Positions 16,634 to 26,972 of a stretch of DNA of 64,000 nt are shown here, piece after piece. How positions within the stretch are numbered: the stretch's first letter is position 1; each line of letters starts with the position of its first letter. The notes below the pieces were generated by a model, which saw only the letters and a program-made list of their open reading frames with translations, ran no database searches and was not told the origin of the DNA. The DNA is taken from NCBI RefSeq assembly GCF_016918075.2, contig NZ_JAERPS020000005.1, positions 124,001 through 188,000 of the forward strand. The letters run 5' to 3'. Source of the DNA: Rheinheimera maricola. Its GTDB lineage: Bacteria; Pseudomonadota; Gammaproteobacteria; Enterobacterales; Alteromonadaceae. Position numbers and translations under genes: made by a program.

Positions 16634-19456
16634 TTACGAAAACACCGCTCTGGAAAAACAGTATTGGTTTTTACCCTGCTGTTTAATCCGATACATCAGG
16701 CTATCTGCCACTTTCAGCAGTTTAGCGCTGTCGGTACCGTCATCGGGATAAATAGCAATACCAATGCTGGCGCCTACTTGCACATCTCCCATCGACAGCG
16801 TTAACGGCTGCGCCAGTTGATGCAAAATTTTTTCAGCTACAATGGCGGCGTCGTCGCGGCTTAACAGCCCAGTGAGTAAAATTACGAACTCATCACCACC
16901 AAACCGGGCAACGGTATCACTTTTACGCACTTTGTCTTTTAATATTGCAGCGACTTTAAGTAACAACTCATCACCAGCGTCGTGGCCATGGGCATCGTTA
17001 ACGTCTTTAAAACCATCTAAATCAATAAACAAAATGGCCAGTAACTCGTTGTGCCGTGCATGCTGTAACAATGCCTGCTCAATTCGCTCTCTTATCAGGC
17101 TACGATTAGGTAATCGGGTCAAATCGTCATGTGTTGCCATAAAGCGCATTTTTTGTTCAGCCTGGCGTCTAAGCCTCACTTCACGGCGCAGTGACAAATT
17201 CCACAGCACAAAAAAAGCTAGCAGCATCAATGCTGCACCACCAATCTGCCACATCAAACGGTTAAGTTGCTCTTTGTTAATGCCCTGCGTGATCTGAAAA
17301 CTAAACCACTTCTGATACAGCTCTTGCCGATCCTCTTTACTGATGCTGCGCAACCCTTTGTTCAGAATATCTGCCAAAGGCGCATAGTCTTTACGCACCG
17401 CTATAAGTGAAGCAAACGATGGTAAGTCATCAAGGATTTGGATACGCATATATATGTGGCCTTGCTGCTTGAGCATTTCAGTAGCGGCTTCAATCGAGTC
17501 CAGCACATAATCAACTTCATTTTTTTGCAGCATTATCAACCCTTGCTGCAAGGTTGCCACCGGGACCACCTTAATGTCTGGATAGGTGCTATTTAAATGC
17601 TTCGCTAACTGATAGTCCTGGTAAACCGCCACTTTTTTATTATTGAGCTGGCGGGTACTAGTTATGGTCTCTTCAGCTCCAGGGCTTATCGCTGCCCATT
17701 GTGTAGACCAGAATTCGTTAGTAAAGACTGCAAAATCGCGACGATCCTCTTGCTCAGATATATTGGCAATAATATCAATGTTTTGCTGCTGTAAATCACT
17801 GAGCATATGCTCAAAACTCGTGTAAAGTACTAACTCAATGCTCATGTCCAGGCGGTCACTGAGCAATTTGAACATGTCAACCGTAACCCCCGCTGCATTG
17901 CCGCCATCGTCAATGAACTCCATCGGTGGCCAATTATTTAGGATCCCTAACCGCAGTTGTTGATGTTGCGTCAACCAAGTACGCTCGTCGGTTGTCAGCG
18001 GCGCGTGCTTACGAAACTGCATAAAATAATGCAGGCTGGTATTACTGACCCACTTACTTTCCAGCTGAATAAATTTGTCTAATGAGAAACTGGTAAAGCC
18101 TTTGCTTATCTGCTCTGCAAGCTCCGGGCGGTCAGATCGTACCAGGCTGTATATTGGCGCAACCACCTGGGTATCTTGCTGGGGTTGAAACAGATCGGTC
18201 ATATTAAGCTGTTGTAAGCGAAACGGTACTACTGCTGCTGCGGCAAAAAAGCCACTCAACTTTTTATTGATAACCGCGTTAAGCATTTCTGATAACTGGC
18301 GAAACCGGATAAATTCAGTATTGGGGTAGCGTTGGCGTAGTTCAGGCAGATAAGGTGCATTCTCAAACACCCCCACTTTGCTTTGTGACAAGGCAGTCAG
18401 CGGACCAAATGTACTTTGTTGCAGCGTGAAGTATTCTGATTTAAAACCATATATCTGATAGGCTGAAATAATACTCTCAGGCAACATATTGTTGTCTGGT
18501 AAGCCAATCACCGCATCGATACGGCCTTTCGCCAGATTCTGCAGATTATTAAACGAAGTGTCGGGCACAAAAGCGATTTTTTGCCCGGTAATATCTGACC
18601 AATGCCGCCATAAGTCGACAAATAAGCCTTGAGCTTCACCCTGTAATGACACGTTCATGTACGGTGGGTTATCTACTGATAACCCAAGCAGTAAGGTGCC
18701 ACTATCTGCGGCGTAGCCAAGCCAGCGTCGCTCTAGTTCATTAACAAAGCTTCGGTCCAATTTGGCAACGGCCAACTGCAGTTGCTCTGCCAGTTGCGCA
18801 TGCTCTGGTAATAAGGCATACGCCAACTCAATCCGTCGCAGTGCAATACGGCTATATAGCGGAAATATTTGGTTCAGCTCTTGGTATCTAGGGTGCTGCG
18901 TCGGCAGTCTGTCTAGACCGGCAAACGCCGCAACCTGCCCGGCAAGCGCAGCGGCATACAATTCAGTGACGTTAGCAAAATACTTAAAATTCCCATCTGG
19001 TAAATGTTGCTTCAAAGCATCTAAGTGACCAGTGTCCTGGACTACACCAACCACAAAAGGTTGCAGATCAGTGATTGAGCTAACACCGGATAAATCGCGC
19101 CGAACATAAACATTGCTAAATGCATCAACGTTTAAATCTATCAGGTTAAAGCGGGAACTACGTTGAACCGTTCTTGCCATCGCGCCATGAAGGTGCACCT
19201 TACCGTCTTGTAACAATTTTATGGTATCTGGCCAGTCGGCTACGATAAAATCAATGTTAACACCTGAGCGTCTTGCTACCTCGCGCCAATATTCAACAGC
19301 CAAACCGTCTATTTCGCCATGTTCATTTACAAACATGTAAGGATACGAGTCTTTGCTCAGGGCAATATTTAGCTGTTGCGGCAGTTCCGCCCGCGACCAG
19401 CCGCTAAAGATTAGACTTGCTACAAACAACAACGAACAGATTGTTTTGACAACCAT
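16634..19456 (-). CDS. Diguanylate cyclase with three periplasmic solute-binding domains
   Basis: 940 residues. A signal peptide (about 1-23) is followed by three tandem SBP_bac_3-like domains: about 28-245 (LNIALSKDSYPYMFVNEHGE), 253-480 (LGLSVDNPPYMNV) and 505-735 (LRLGILNNWPPMEFIDDGG). A membrane helix (about 747-766) and a cytoplasmic GGDEF domain follow. GGDEF at 853-857 is intact and an RKSD inhibitory site lies five residues before it, so active, product-inhibited cyclic di-GMP synthesis is expected. It probably senses amino-acid-like ligands in the periplasm; the ligand is unknown. It is monocistronic and divergent from the DUF72 gene. Confidence 0.92.
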   Translation of the reverse strand: MVVKTICSLLFVASLIFSGWSRAELPQQLNIALSKDSYPYMFVNEHGEIDGLAVEYWREVARRSGVNIDFIVADWPDTIKLLQDGKVHLHGAMARTVQRSSRFNLIDLNVDAFSNVYVRRDLSGVSSITDLQPFVVGVVQDTGHLDALKQHLPDGNFKYFANVTELYAAALAGQVAAFAGLDRLPTQHPRYQELNQIFPLYSRIALRRIELAYALLPEHAQLAEQLQLAVAKLDRSFVNELERRWLGYAADSGTLLLGLSVDNPPYMNVSLQGEAQGLFVDLWRHWSDITGQKIAFVPDTSFNNLQNLAKGRIDAVIGLPDNNMLPESIISAYQIYGFKSEYFTLQQSTFGPLTALSQSKVGVFENAPYLPELRQRYPNTEFIRFRQLSEMLNAVINKKLSGFFAAAAVVPFRLQQLNMTDLFQPQQDTQVVAPIYSLVRSDRPELAEQISKGFTSFSLDKFIQLESKWVSNTSLHYFMQFRKHAPLTTDERTWLTQHQQLRLGILNNWPPMEFIDDGGNAAGVTVDMFKLLSDRLDMSIELVLYTSFEHMLSDLQQQNIDIIANISEQEDRRDFAVFTNEFWSTQWAAISPGAEETITSTRQLNNKKVAVYQDYQLAKHLNSTYPDIKVVPVATLQQGLIMLQKNEVDYVLDSIEAATEMLKQQGHIYMRIQILDDLPSFASLIAVRKDYAPLADILNKGLRSISKEDRQELYQKWFSFQITQGINKEQLNRLMWQIGGAALMLLAFFVLWNLSLRREVRLRRQAEQKMRFMATHDDLTRLPNRSLIRERIEQALLQHARHNELLAILFIDLDGFKDVNDAHGHDAGDELLLKVAAILKDKVRKSDTVARFGGDEFVILLTGLLSRDDAAIVAEKILHQLAQPLTLSMGDVQVGASIGIAIYPDDGTDSAKLLKVADSLMYRIKQQGKNQYCFSRAVFS

Positions 19457-19523
19457 TATGTTATGCTTCCTGTGCGCTATGTGTTAGTTGTACGCGGTCA
19501 CCTTAAGAAGGTCAAGATCAGCA

Positions 19524-20360
19524 ATGCTCTATCTAGGATGCCCGGTGTGGGCAAATCCCCAATGGAAAAATTCTCTGTATGCTATTGATACTAAAGCATC
19601 TGACCTGCTTACAGTATATAGCCAATATTTCAACAGTGCTGAAGGTAATACTACTTTTTATGCCGACCCCACTGCAGAAACTTTGCTGCGCTGGCAGCGA
19701 CAGACTGCTGATAATTTTCGCTTTGTATTAAAAGTACCGCAGCGAATCAGCCACCTTGGCGCAGTGGACAGCTTCCAGCAGTTACAAGACTGGCTTAACC
19801 ATATTGCATTGCTTGGCACCAAGTTAGCCCTGGTACATTTACAATTACCAGCTCGCACCGGCCCGGCTGATATGGCAAAAATCAGCACCATGGTTGCACA
19901 GATAAGCCAGCAGTATCGCTGCGTATTAGAAGTTCGTCACCCAGCCTTTTTTGATAAAGGGCAACACGAAATTACTCTGCACAAAATGCTGCAGCACTGT
20001 GCTGCCGAACGCGTAGTAATTGACAGCAGAGCATTATTTTCAGTAGCTGCCACTACGTCGCAATTAGTAGATGCTCAGGCCAAAAAGCCTCGTGTGCCGG
20101 TACATGCGATAAGTTTTACTTCAACCCCGGTGCTACGCTTTATTGGCACCGATGATATGGCGCTAAACCGACAGTTTTATCAACCCTGGTTAAAAAAAGT
20201 GCAGCAATGGCTGGATGAGGGTAAAAGCCCGTTTTGCTTTTTCCATACCCCGGATAATCAATGGGCACCGCAGTTGTGCCGCCAATTTGCTAAAGATTTA
20301 GCCTACACGCATAGTTGCTTAACGCCCTGGCCAGGTGAGCAGCAATTCACATTGCTGTAG
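19524..20360 (+). CDS. yecE: DUF72 family protein (YecE-like)
   Basis: About 278 residues from the ATG at 19524. The DUF72 pattern is clear: LGCPVWANPQWKNSLYA, YSQYFNSAEGNTTFYADP, FRFVLKVPQRISH, CVLEVRHPAFF and a C-terminal PFCFFHTPDNQWAPQLC. The family has a TIM-barrel fold and unknown function. The frame opens at a TTG at 19488, but AAGAAGG lies between that codon and the ATG. Confidence 0.88.
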   Translation: MLYLGCPVWANPQWKNSLYAIDTKASDLLTVYSQYFNSAEGNTTFYADPTAETLLRWQRQTADNFRFVLKVPQRISHLGAVDSFQQLQDWLNHIALLGTKLALVHLQLPARTGPADMAKISTMVAQISQQYRCVLEVRHPAFFDKGQHEITLHKMLQHCAAERVVIDSRALFSVAATTSQLVDAQAKKPRVPVHAISFTSTPVLRFIGTDDMALNRQFYQPWLKKVQQWLDEGKSPFCFFHTPDNQWAPQLCRQFAKDLAYTHSCLTPWPGEQQFTLL

Positions 20361-20435
20361 TTTCGCGGCAATTAAGGTAAAATAGTGCTACTTTGTTTCA
20401 AGTGCGCGCTTACACCCGCCGCCACCAGCCGATAA

Positions 20436-21179
<744 letters not shown>

Positions 21180-21207
21180 TTAACGCCGTCACTTAATAAG
21201 GTTAGCT

Positions 21208-22173
21208 ATGCTCGATTTCAGCCCATTTTACGCTCAACTGGCAACCAACAAGCTGCATCAGTGGTTGCAAACCTTGCCGGCGCAGCTGGCTACCTGGAGC
21301 AAAGAGGCGCTGCATGGCGACTTTAAGCAATGGCAAAAGACCATTAGCAATTTGCCGGCGACAACGCCATCGGCTATTCAGCTTAAAAATGCCGTGCAGT
21401 TTGGTGCAGCAGACGATATCAGCAGTGGCGAAGCGCAGCAAATTCGGTACTTATTGCAGCAATTAAAGCCCTGGCGTAAAGGCCCGTTTAACATTCACGG
21501 TATTGATATCGATACCGAATGGCGTTCTGATTTTAAATGGCAACGCGCCCTGCCACATATTACTGCACTGACAAACCGCACTGTGCTGGATGTCGGCTGC
21601 GGCAGTGGTTATCACCTGTGGCGTATGCGCGGTGAAGGTGCTGAATTTGTTGTTGGCATTGACCCGTCACAGCTGTTTTATGCTCAGTTTCAGGCCATCA
21701 AGCACTTTAACCCGGACCCTGCGGTTAACCTTATTCCAATTGGCATTGATGACATGCCGGCGCTAAAACAATTTGATACGGTGTTTTCAATGGGCGTATT
21801 GTACCACCGCCGCTCTCCACTAGATTTTTTGCAGCAACTTAAAAACCAGTTGCGTCCAGGCGGTGAGCTGATCCTGGAAACCTTAGTGGTTGAGGGGGAT
21901 GAAAACACCGTATTGGTGCCCGGTGAGCGTTATGCAAAAATGCGTAATGTCTGGTTTATTCCCAGCGTAGCGGCGTTAACACATTGGTTGCAGCGACTAG
22001 GTTTTAACAATGTAAGGCTGGCAGATTTGAACTGCACCGGCTTAGACGAGCAACGCCAAACTGACTGGATGGAAAATGAAAGTTTAATTGATTTTCTTGA
22101 TGCAACTGATCATAGTAAAACCATCGAAGGTTATCCGGCGCCGCTGCGCGCTGTGATCATCGCTAATAATTAG
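21208..22173 (+). CDS. cmoB: tRNA U34 carboxymethyltransferase
   Basis: A 321-residue enzyme that transfers the carboxymethyl group from carboxy-SAM to 5-hydroxyuridine at tRNA position 34. It has an N-terminal domain with [20 protein letters not shown], a methyltransferase motif [14 protein letters not shown] and [18 protein letters not shown] ribosome site AAGG precedes the ATG. In an operon with cmoA. Confidence 0.97.
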   Translation: MLDFSPFYAQLATNKLHQWLQTLPAQLATWSKEALHGDFKQWQKTISNLPATTPSAIQLKNAVQFGAADDISSGEAQQIRYLLQQLKPWRKGPFNIHGIDIDTEWRSDFKWQRALPHITALTNRTVLDVGCGSGYHLWRMRGEGAEFVVGIDPSQLFYAQFQAIKHFNPDPAVNLIPIGIDDMPALKQFDTVFSMGVLYHRRSPLDFLQQLKNQLRPGGELILETLVVEGDENTVLVPGERYAKMRNVWFIPSVAALTHWLQRLGFNNVRLADLNCTGLDEQRQTDWMENESLIDFLDATDHSKTIEGYPAPLRAVIIANN

Positions 22174-22197
22174 CTATCGCGGAGCGCTATCATATTT

Positions 22198-23094
22198 ATG
22201 CCTTATCGCCCACGCTCAACTCTGGAACAATGGCGCATACTGCAAGCCGTAATTGATGCGGGTGGTTACGCCCAAGCGGCGGAGATGCTAAGCAAAAGCC
22301 AATCATCACTAAACCATGCGGTAGCTAAACTACAAACCCAGCTTGGTGTTGAATTACTTGAGGTGCGCGGACGCAAAGCCTATCTTACAGAGCACGGTGA
22401 AGTGATGCTACGCCGCTCACGCCTGCTGACACAGCAGGTTGAAGATTTGGAATTATTGGCGTCAAACATGACCCAAGGCTGGGAGCCAGAAATACGTGTC
22501 GCCGTTGAACTTGCCTACCCTCGACGGTTTTTAAATCAGGCACTGGCCGCATTTTATCCGCTGTGCCGTGGCAGCCGTATTCAATTAATTGATAGCGTTA
22601 TTACTGGCAGCACCGAGCTTATTCAGCAAAAGAAAGCCGATCTGGTTATTGCTGCGGCAGCAGTTATTCCTAAGGGCTACCTTGGCGAGCCATTATGTGT
22701 CACACGCTTTATTCCGGTAACCGGTAGCATGAATTCACTGGCCTCAACCACGCAAATTGATCAAAACGAACTAAGTCAACATTTACAACTGGTGATCCGC
22801 GACACCGCACAAAAACCACAAGAAAATGCCGGCTGGCTTCGGGCAGAGCAGCGCTGGACAGTAGATAATTTTGCTGAGGCGATTGAAATTCTGCAGCTTG
22901 GGCTCGGATTTTGCTGGGTACCAGATTTTCTGGTTACCGACGCCATTGCCGCAGGCAGCCTTACACAACTTAACCTAAGCCAGAGCAGCGAGCGCATCGC
23001 TGCAATTTCATTAGTTACGCCCAAGGAAGAAACCTTGGGTCCGGGCAGCAAACAATTACGCCAGTTAATTCTAGCTGCGCACCAAAAAATCTGA
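22198..23094 (+). CDS. LysR-family transcriptional regulator
   Basis: 298 residues: an N-terminal winged HTH (about 5-65: LEQWRILQAVIDAGGYAQAAEMLSKS in part, then LNHAVAKLQTQLGVELLEVRG) and a C-terminal effector domain (about 90-295) of the LysR substrate-binding type. It starts 24 bp after cmoB and shares direction with the next short gene, 7 bp apart. The target is unknown; neither neighbour indicates one. Confidence 0.9.
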   Translation: MPYRPRSTLEQWRILQAVIDAGGYAQAAEMLSKSQSSLNHAVAKLQTQLGVELLEVRGRKAYLTEHGEVMLRRSRLLTQQVEDLELLASNMTQGWEPEIRVAVELAYPRRFLNQALAAFYPLCRGSRIQLIDSVITGSTELIQQKKADLVIAAAAVIPKGYLGEPLCVTRFIPVTGSMNSLASTTQIDQNELSQHLQLVIRDTAQKPQENAGWLRAEQRWTVDNFAEAIEILQLGLGFCWVPDFLVTDAIAAGSLTQLNLSQSSERIAAISLVTPKEETLGPGSKQLRQLILAAHQKI

Positions 23095-23101
23095 GGTCCC
23101 T

Positions 23102-23521
23102 ATGAGCCAAGTGATACCACAACAAGAACTACAGGATTTAATGCGAGCCGCAGCAAAAGACGCCGTGCAATACGTCAATGAAGCACATCAGGTAGCACTG
23201 GATAACAGTCTCAACAGCCTGACACAAATAGATTCAATTCTGGCTGAATTACATACACGCGAACAGCAGCAAAAGCATGCTTCCGAGGTTGTATTTACCT
23301 TATGTAATATTATTGCTGCCTATATTGGCGAGCTGTACATCGCCAGTGTTGGCGGAGAATGGCGCCAAAATACCAGCGACAGTGGCGCCCCCTTTATTTA
23401 TGTAAAGTATAATGATAAAGAATTTCCTTTCGCATCAATTTGTTACCATAAAATATGTCATGACAATAGCATTAGCCTGAACAACTACATGAAGCAAGCA
23501 ATGGCAAATGCTATGCAGTAA
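23102..23521 (+). CDS. Hypothetical protein, 139 residues
   Basis: I do not recognise a family. The N-terminal 65 residues are helical and charged (QELQDLMRAAAKDAVQYV, LAELHTREQQQKH). A central hydrophobic stretch (about 66-80, VVFTLCNIIAAYIGELY) is too weak for a sure membrane helix. The C-terminal half is mixed. GAGG lies 6 nt before the ATG and the gene follows the LysR gene by 7 bp, so it is probably real and co-transcribed. Cytoplasmic by default. Confidence 0.7.
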   Translation: MSQVIPQQELQDLMRAAAKDAVQYVNEAHQVALDNSLNSLTQIDSILAELHTREQQQKHASEVVFTLCNIIAAYIGELYIASVGGEWRQNTSDSGAPFIYVKYNDKEFPFASICYHKICHDNSISLNNYMKQAMANAMQ

Positions 23522-23599
23522 GGCTTTTGTCTGCGGCGTTAAGCAGGTAAAATGCCGCCAATTTTAAGCCTTTCCACCTTTAGCCATTCGAGGATTGCC

Positions 23600-24643
23600 G
23601 TGAGCGAGCAGAAAACATCTTTAAGCTACAAAGACGCCGGTGTAGATATTGACGCTGGAAATGCGTTGGTAGAACGTATTAAAGGCGCAGTTAAACGCAC
23701 GCGACGCCCTGAGGTAATGGGTGGTTTAGGCGGTTTTGGTGCTCTATGCCAAATTCCGGCCGGCTATAAGGAACCGGTTCTGGTTTCCGGCACTGACGGC
23801 GTAGGTACCAAGCTACGTCTGGCGATGGATTTAAAGCGCCATGACGGCGTAGGAATAGATCTGGTGGCAATGTGTGTAAATGACCTGGTGGTACAAGGCG
23901 CAGAGCCGCTGTTCTTCCTGGATTATTACGCCACAGGTAAACTGGATGTCGATACAGCCTCAGCGGTAGTTAACGGTATTGCTGAAGGTTGTTATCAGTC
24001 AGGTTGTGCACTGGTTGGCGGCGAAACCGCAGAAATGCCAGGCATGTATCACGGTGAAGATTACGACATCGCGGGCTTTTGCGTGGGAGTGGTAGAGAAG
24101 GCTGACATTATTGATGGCACTAAGGTAAAACCGGGTGACCAACTGATTGCAATGGCATCCTCCGGCCCACATTCCAACGGTTTTTCGTTAGTTCGCAAAG
24201 TTTTGGAAGTGAGTGGCCAAAGCCCGGACACGCTGCTTGAAGGCAAATCACTGGCCGATCATCTGCTGGAGCCCACCCGCATATATGTGAAAAACCTGCT
24301 TAACTTGTTTAAGCAAACTCCGGTTCATGCACTGTGTCATATTACCGGCGGTGGTTTTTGGGAAAATATTCCCCGTGTATTACCAGAAAATACCAAAGCC
24401 GTTATTGACGGCACCAGCTGGCAGTGGCCAGCAATTTTCAACTGGCTGCAACAGCAAGGTAACATTAGCCGTCACGAAATGTACCGCACCTTTAACTGTG
24501 GCGTTGGCATGCTGGTAGTAGTACCGCAAGACAAACTGCAACAAGCTATCAGCATATTGCGTGATGCCGGCGAAACGGTGTGGCACCTGGGTGAAATCCA
24601 AGCTGCCTCGGCAGATGATGAGCTGGTTATTATTAACGAGTAA
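23600..24643 (+). CDS. purM: Phosphoribosylformylglycinamidine cyclo-ligase (AIR synthetase)
   Basis: A 347-residue purine synthesis enzyme that makes AIR from FGAM with ATP. The GTG start at 23600 gives [19 protein letters not shown], matching the family N terminus, and GAGG precedes it; the frame opens earlier at 23552. Motifs are [20 protein letters not shown]-type [21 protein letters not shown] and [14 protein letters not shown]. In an operon with purN, 8 bp apart. Confidence 0.97.
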   Translation: MSEQKTSLSYKDAGVDIDAGNALVERIKGAVKRTRRPEVMGGLGGFGALCQIPAGYKEPVLVSGTDGVGTKLRLAMDLKRHDGVGIDLVAMCVNDLVVQGAEPLFFLDYYATGKLDVDTASAVVNGIAEGCYQSGCALVGGETAEMPGMYHGEDYDIAGFCVGVVEKADIIDGTKVKPGDQLIAMASSGPHSNGFSLVRKVLEVSGQSPDTLLEGKSLADHLLEPTRIYVKNLLNLFKQTPVHALCHITGGGFWENIPRVLPENTKAVIDGTSWQWPAIFNWLQQQGNISRHEMYRTFNCGVGMLVVVPQDKLQQAISILRDAGETVWHLGEIQAASADDELVIINE

Positions 24644-24651
24644 GGCAACTG

Positions 24652-25299
24652 ATGAAATCTATCGTAGTACTGATTTCTGGCAGCGGGTCAAACCTGCAGG
24701 CCATTATTGATGCCTGCAGCAGCGGCTTTATTCCAGCCAAAGTCAGCGCGGTAATTTCAAATAAAGCCAATGCTTATGGCCTGGTTCGGGCAAATGACGC
24801 GGGCATCAGTACGCAGGTATTGAGCCATAAAACCTACAGCAGCCGCGACAAATATGACGCGGCGCTTATGGACGCTATCGACCAACATAAGCCCGATTTA
24901 GTTGTGTTGGCTGGCTTTATGCGTATTTTGACACCTGCTTTTGTGCAGCACTTCACTGGCCGTTTGCTGAATATTCATCCTTCGTTGTTGCCGAAATACC
25001 AAGGGTTAGACACACATCAGCGAGCAATAACGGCCGGCGATAGCGAGCATGGTTGCAGTGTGCATTTTGTTACCGAACAGCTTGATGGCGGCCCGGTGAT
25101 ACTGCAAGCAAAGGTGCCGGTATTTAGTGACGATGACGCACTAAGCTTGGCCGAACGCGTACACGAACAGGAACATCGAACCTACCCATTGGTTGTGCGC
25201 TGGTTTTGCCAAAATCGTTTACAACAGCAGGCAGATCAGGCATGGTTGGACGGCAATGTATTAGCAGCCAACGGTTATGCCAATGATGATGAAGATTAA
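24652..25299 (+). CDS. purN: Phosphoribosylglycinamide formyltransferase (GAR transformylase)
   Basis: A 215-residue enzyme that transfers the formyl group from 10-formyl-THF to GAR. It has an N-terminal VLISGSGSNLQAIID phosphate-binding loop, the catalytic Asn/His/Asp in LLNIHPSLLPKYQGLDTH, and CSVHFVTEQLDGGPVI. Follows purM. The next gene begins within its last codons. Confidence 0.97.
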   Translation: MKSIVVLISGSGSNLQAIIDACSSGFIPAKVSAVISNKANAYGLVRANDAGISTQVLSHKTYSSRDKYDAALMDAIDQHKPDLVVLAGFMRILTPAFVQHFTGRLLNIHPSLLPKYQGLDTHQRAITAGDSEHGCSVHFVTEQLDGGPVILQAKVPVFSDDDALSLAERVHEQEHRTYPLVVRWFCQNRLQQQADQAWLDGNVLAANGYANDDED

Positions 25300-26032
25300 C
25301 TGGCGCTTCTGCGCGCCTTTTATAGTATTAGCAACACTTTTTTGTTCAGCCGCTAGTGCTGACGTCCCTCCATTAAGCAGTTTTAATGCTGATTATGTTG
25401 TGTATCGTGCCGGCAAAAAGCATGGTGAAGCCAACCGCTATTTAAAGCTAACTGAACAAGGTTATCAACTTGGTTACAGCAGTGATATTAGCTGGATGAT
25501 ATTTTCCGATAAACGCAGCGAAACATCTGATTTTACTATTAATAACGGCCAAATTCAGCCTCTGCGCTACATACTTACCCGCAGCGGCAGTGGGCCTAAT
25601 CGCTACTATGAGCTAAATCTTAACCCCGATACTAAGGTACTGACTGAGGGTAAAAGCCGTAAACCCAAAGCGGTTGAATGGCACGATGACTGGCAAGATC
25701 AAATCAGTTATCAGCTACAACTGGCGCTGGACCTAAAAGCCGGCAAGACAGAATTTAGTTACAACGTACTGAACCGTAACGGCAACAGCAAGTTGTACCA
25801 TTACAAAGTAGTGGCCGAAGAAAAACTGCCCCTGCCTTATGGCAACATCAACACGCTGCGTATTGCCAGGGTTGAAGCAAACAGCGACAAACAAATTTAT
25901 GCCTGGGTAGCGCCGGAGTTAGATTACATGCTGGTGCGCTTATGGCGTGGTGAAGATAATGTCGAGCAGTTTGATGTACAGTTACACAAACTGGATTTAA
26001 CACCGCAAGTTCAGGCTAACGGCTCTCCATAG
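25277..26032 (+). CDS. DUF3108 domain-containing exported protein
   Basis: 251 residues with a signal peptide (about 1-28, ending SAASADVPP) and a DUF3108-type beta-rich domain (FNADYVVYRAGKKHGEANRYLKL in two pieces, then YEGK-like and LRIARVEANSDKQIYAWVAPE). The family is often found after purN in gammaproteobacteria and its function is unknown. It overlaps purN by 23 bp; clustered ATGs at 25277-25291 leave the exact start uncertain. Its 3' end overlaps the convergent amidotransferase gene by 22 bp. Confidence 0.85.
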   Translation: MPMMMKINWRFCAPFIVLATLFCSAASADVPPLSSFNADYVVYRAGKKHGEANRYLKLTEQGYQLGYSSDISWMIFSDKRSETSDFTINNGQIQPLRYILTRSGSGPNRYYELNLNPDTKVLTEGKSRKPKAVEWHDDWQDQISYQLQLALDLKAGKTEFSYNVLNRNGNSKLYHYKVVAEEKLPLPYGNINTLRIARVEANSDKQIYAWVAPELDYMLVRLWRGEDNVEQFDVQLHKLDLTPQVQANGSP

Positions 26033-26778
26033 CGAAACAACTGGCTTTCACCCGGTTGCATTTTGTGCCACTGTTCATTGTTGGTCAGTGGCGCAGTAGC
26101 AATTATGGTTACCACATCATTGGGTGTGGTTTGAGTGGTAAAATCAATGTCCACATCCACATCTGACAAACGCGCCACACCAAAGGGCGCACGACGGGTT
26201 ATCCAGTGTAACTTAGTGGTACAGTAAGTCAGCAAGTACTCTCCATCGGTCAGCAACATATTAAATACACCGAGTTTTTGCAGCGCTTTGCATTGGCGTT
26301 GAATAAACTTAAACGCCGCTTTGCGGCTCGGCGCTTTATGCGGATAGCGTTTATCTAATTCACTTAATAGATAGCAAAACGCGCGTTCGCTGTCGGTAGT
26401 CCCTACCGGAGTAAAACGCGCCACTGGCAGTTGCTGGTAACCGCTAAGTTGGCCGTTATGTGCATAGGTCCAGTAACGCCCCCACAGCTCGCGGCTAAAC
26501 GGATGGGTGTTCTCCAGCGCCACTCGGCCCCGGTTTGCCTGACGCACATGGGCAATAACAGCACAGCTTTTAATCGGATAGTCTGACACCAGCCTGGCAA
26601 TTTCTGACTGATAACTTGGCAGTGCATCTTTAAAGGTGCACACACCTTTGTTTTCATAAAATGCCACGCCCCAGCCGTCTTTATGCGGCCCGGTGCGGCC
26701 ACCCCGCTCCTTTAAACCTTTAAAACTAAAACAAATATCGGTAGGTACATTTGCCGACATACCAAGCAACTCACACAT
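26011..26778 (-). CDS. Class II glutamine amidotransferase (YafJ-like)
   Basis: 255 residues from the ATG at 26778, which places the catalytic Cys directly after Met (MCELLGMSANVP). The longer frame to 26826 would bury that Cys. Further family motifs: GPHKDGWGVAFYE, IAHVRQANRG, NTHPFSRELWGRYWTYAHNGQLSGY and GTTDSERAFCYLL. This is an Ntn-hydrolase glutaminase domain without a visible synthase domain; substrate unknown. Confidence 0.92.
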   Translation of the reverse strand: MCELLGMSANVPTDICFSFKGLKERGGRTGPHKDGWGVAFYENKGVCTFKDALPSYQSEIARLVSDYPIKSCAVIAHVRQANRGRVALENTHPFSRELWGRYWTYAHNGQLSGYQQLPVARFTPVGTTDSERAFCYLLSELDKRYPHKAPSRKAAFKFIQRQCKALQKLGVFNMLLTDGEYLLTYCTTKLHWITRRAPFGVARLSDVDVDIDFTTQTTPNDVVTIIATAPLTNNEQWHKMQPGESQLFRYGEPLA

Positions 26779-26905
26779 ACTGATCCTTAACTTAAAACCT
26801 GCTACTGACAGGCGAAATTGAGCCAAACAGCTATGCTTAAGCGTATAAGCCTACGAGTTGCAACTTAAGTTGACAATCACTTTGTCTAACAACGACGTTC
26901 AGGGC

Positions 26906-26934
26906 TTGCAACTTTAATCAAAGCGTTCTACTCT
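26906..26934 (+). promoter_or_regulatory. fadE promoter
   Basis: TTGCAA (26906-26911), 17-nt spacer, TACTCT (26929-26934), 39 bp before the fadE start. Confidence 0.55.
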
Positions 26935-26941
26935 ACCCAGA

Positions 26942-26958
26942 TAGTGGTCAGACCTCTT
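26942..26958 (+). promoter_or_regulatory. FadR-like operator before fadE
   Basis: The 17-mer is centred on a perfect TGGTC-A-GACC core and matches the E. coli FadR consensus AACTGGTCNGACCAGTT at the whole core and at A/T edge positions. It sits just after the -10, where FadR binding would repress; acyl-CoA would relieve it. Confidence 0.65.
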
Positions 26959-26972
26959 ATCAGGAGCAAAAG

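Noticed and set aside
19488-19523. TTG start for the DUF72 protein
   Set aside because: The 12 extra residues are not family-like, and the purine-rich ribosome site lies after this codon and before the ATG at 19524.
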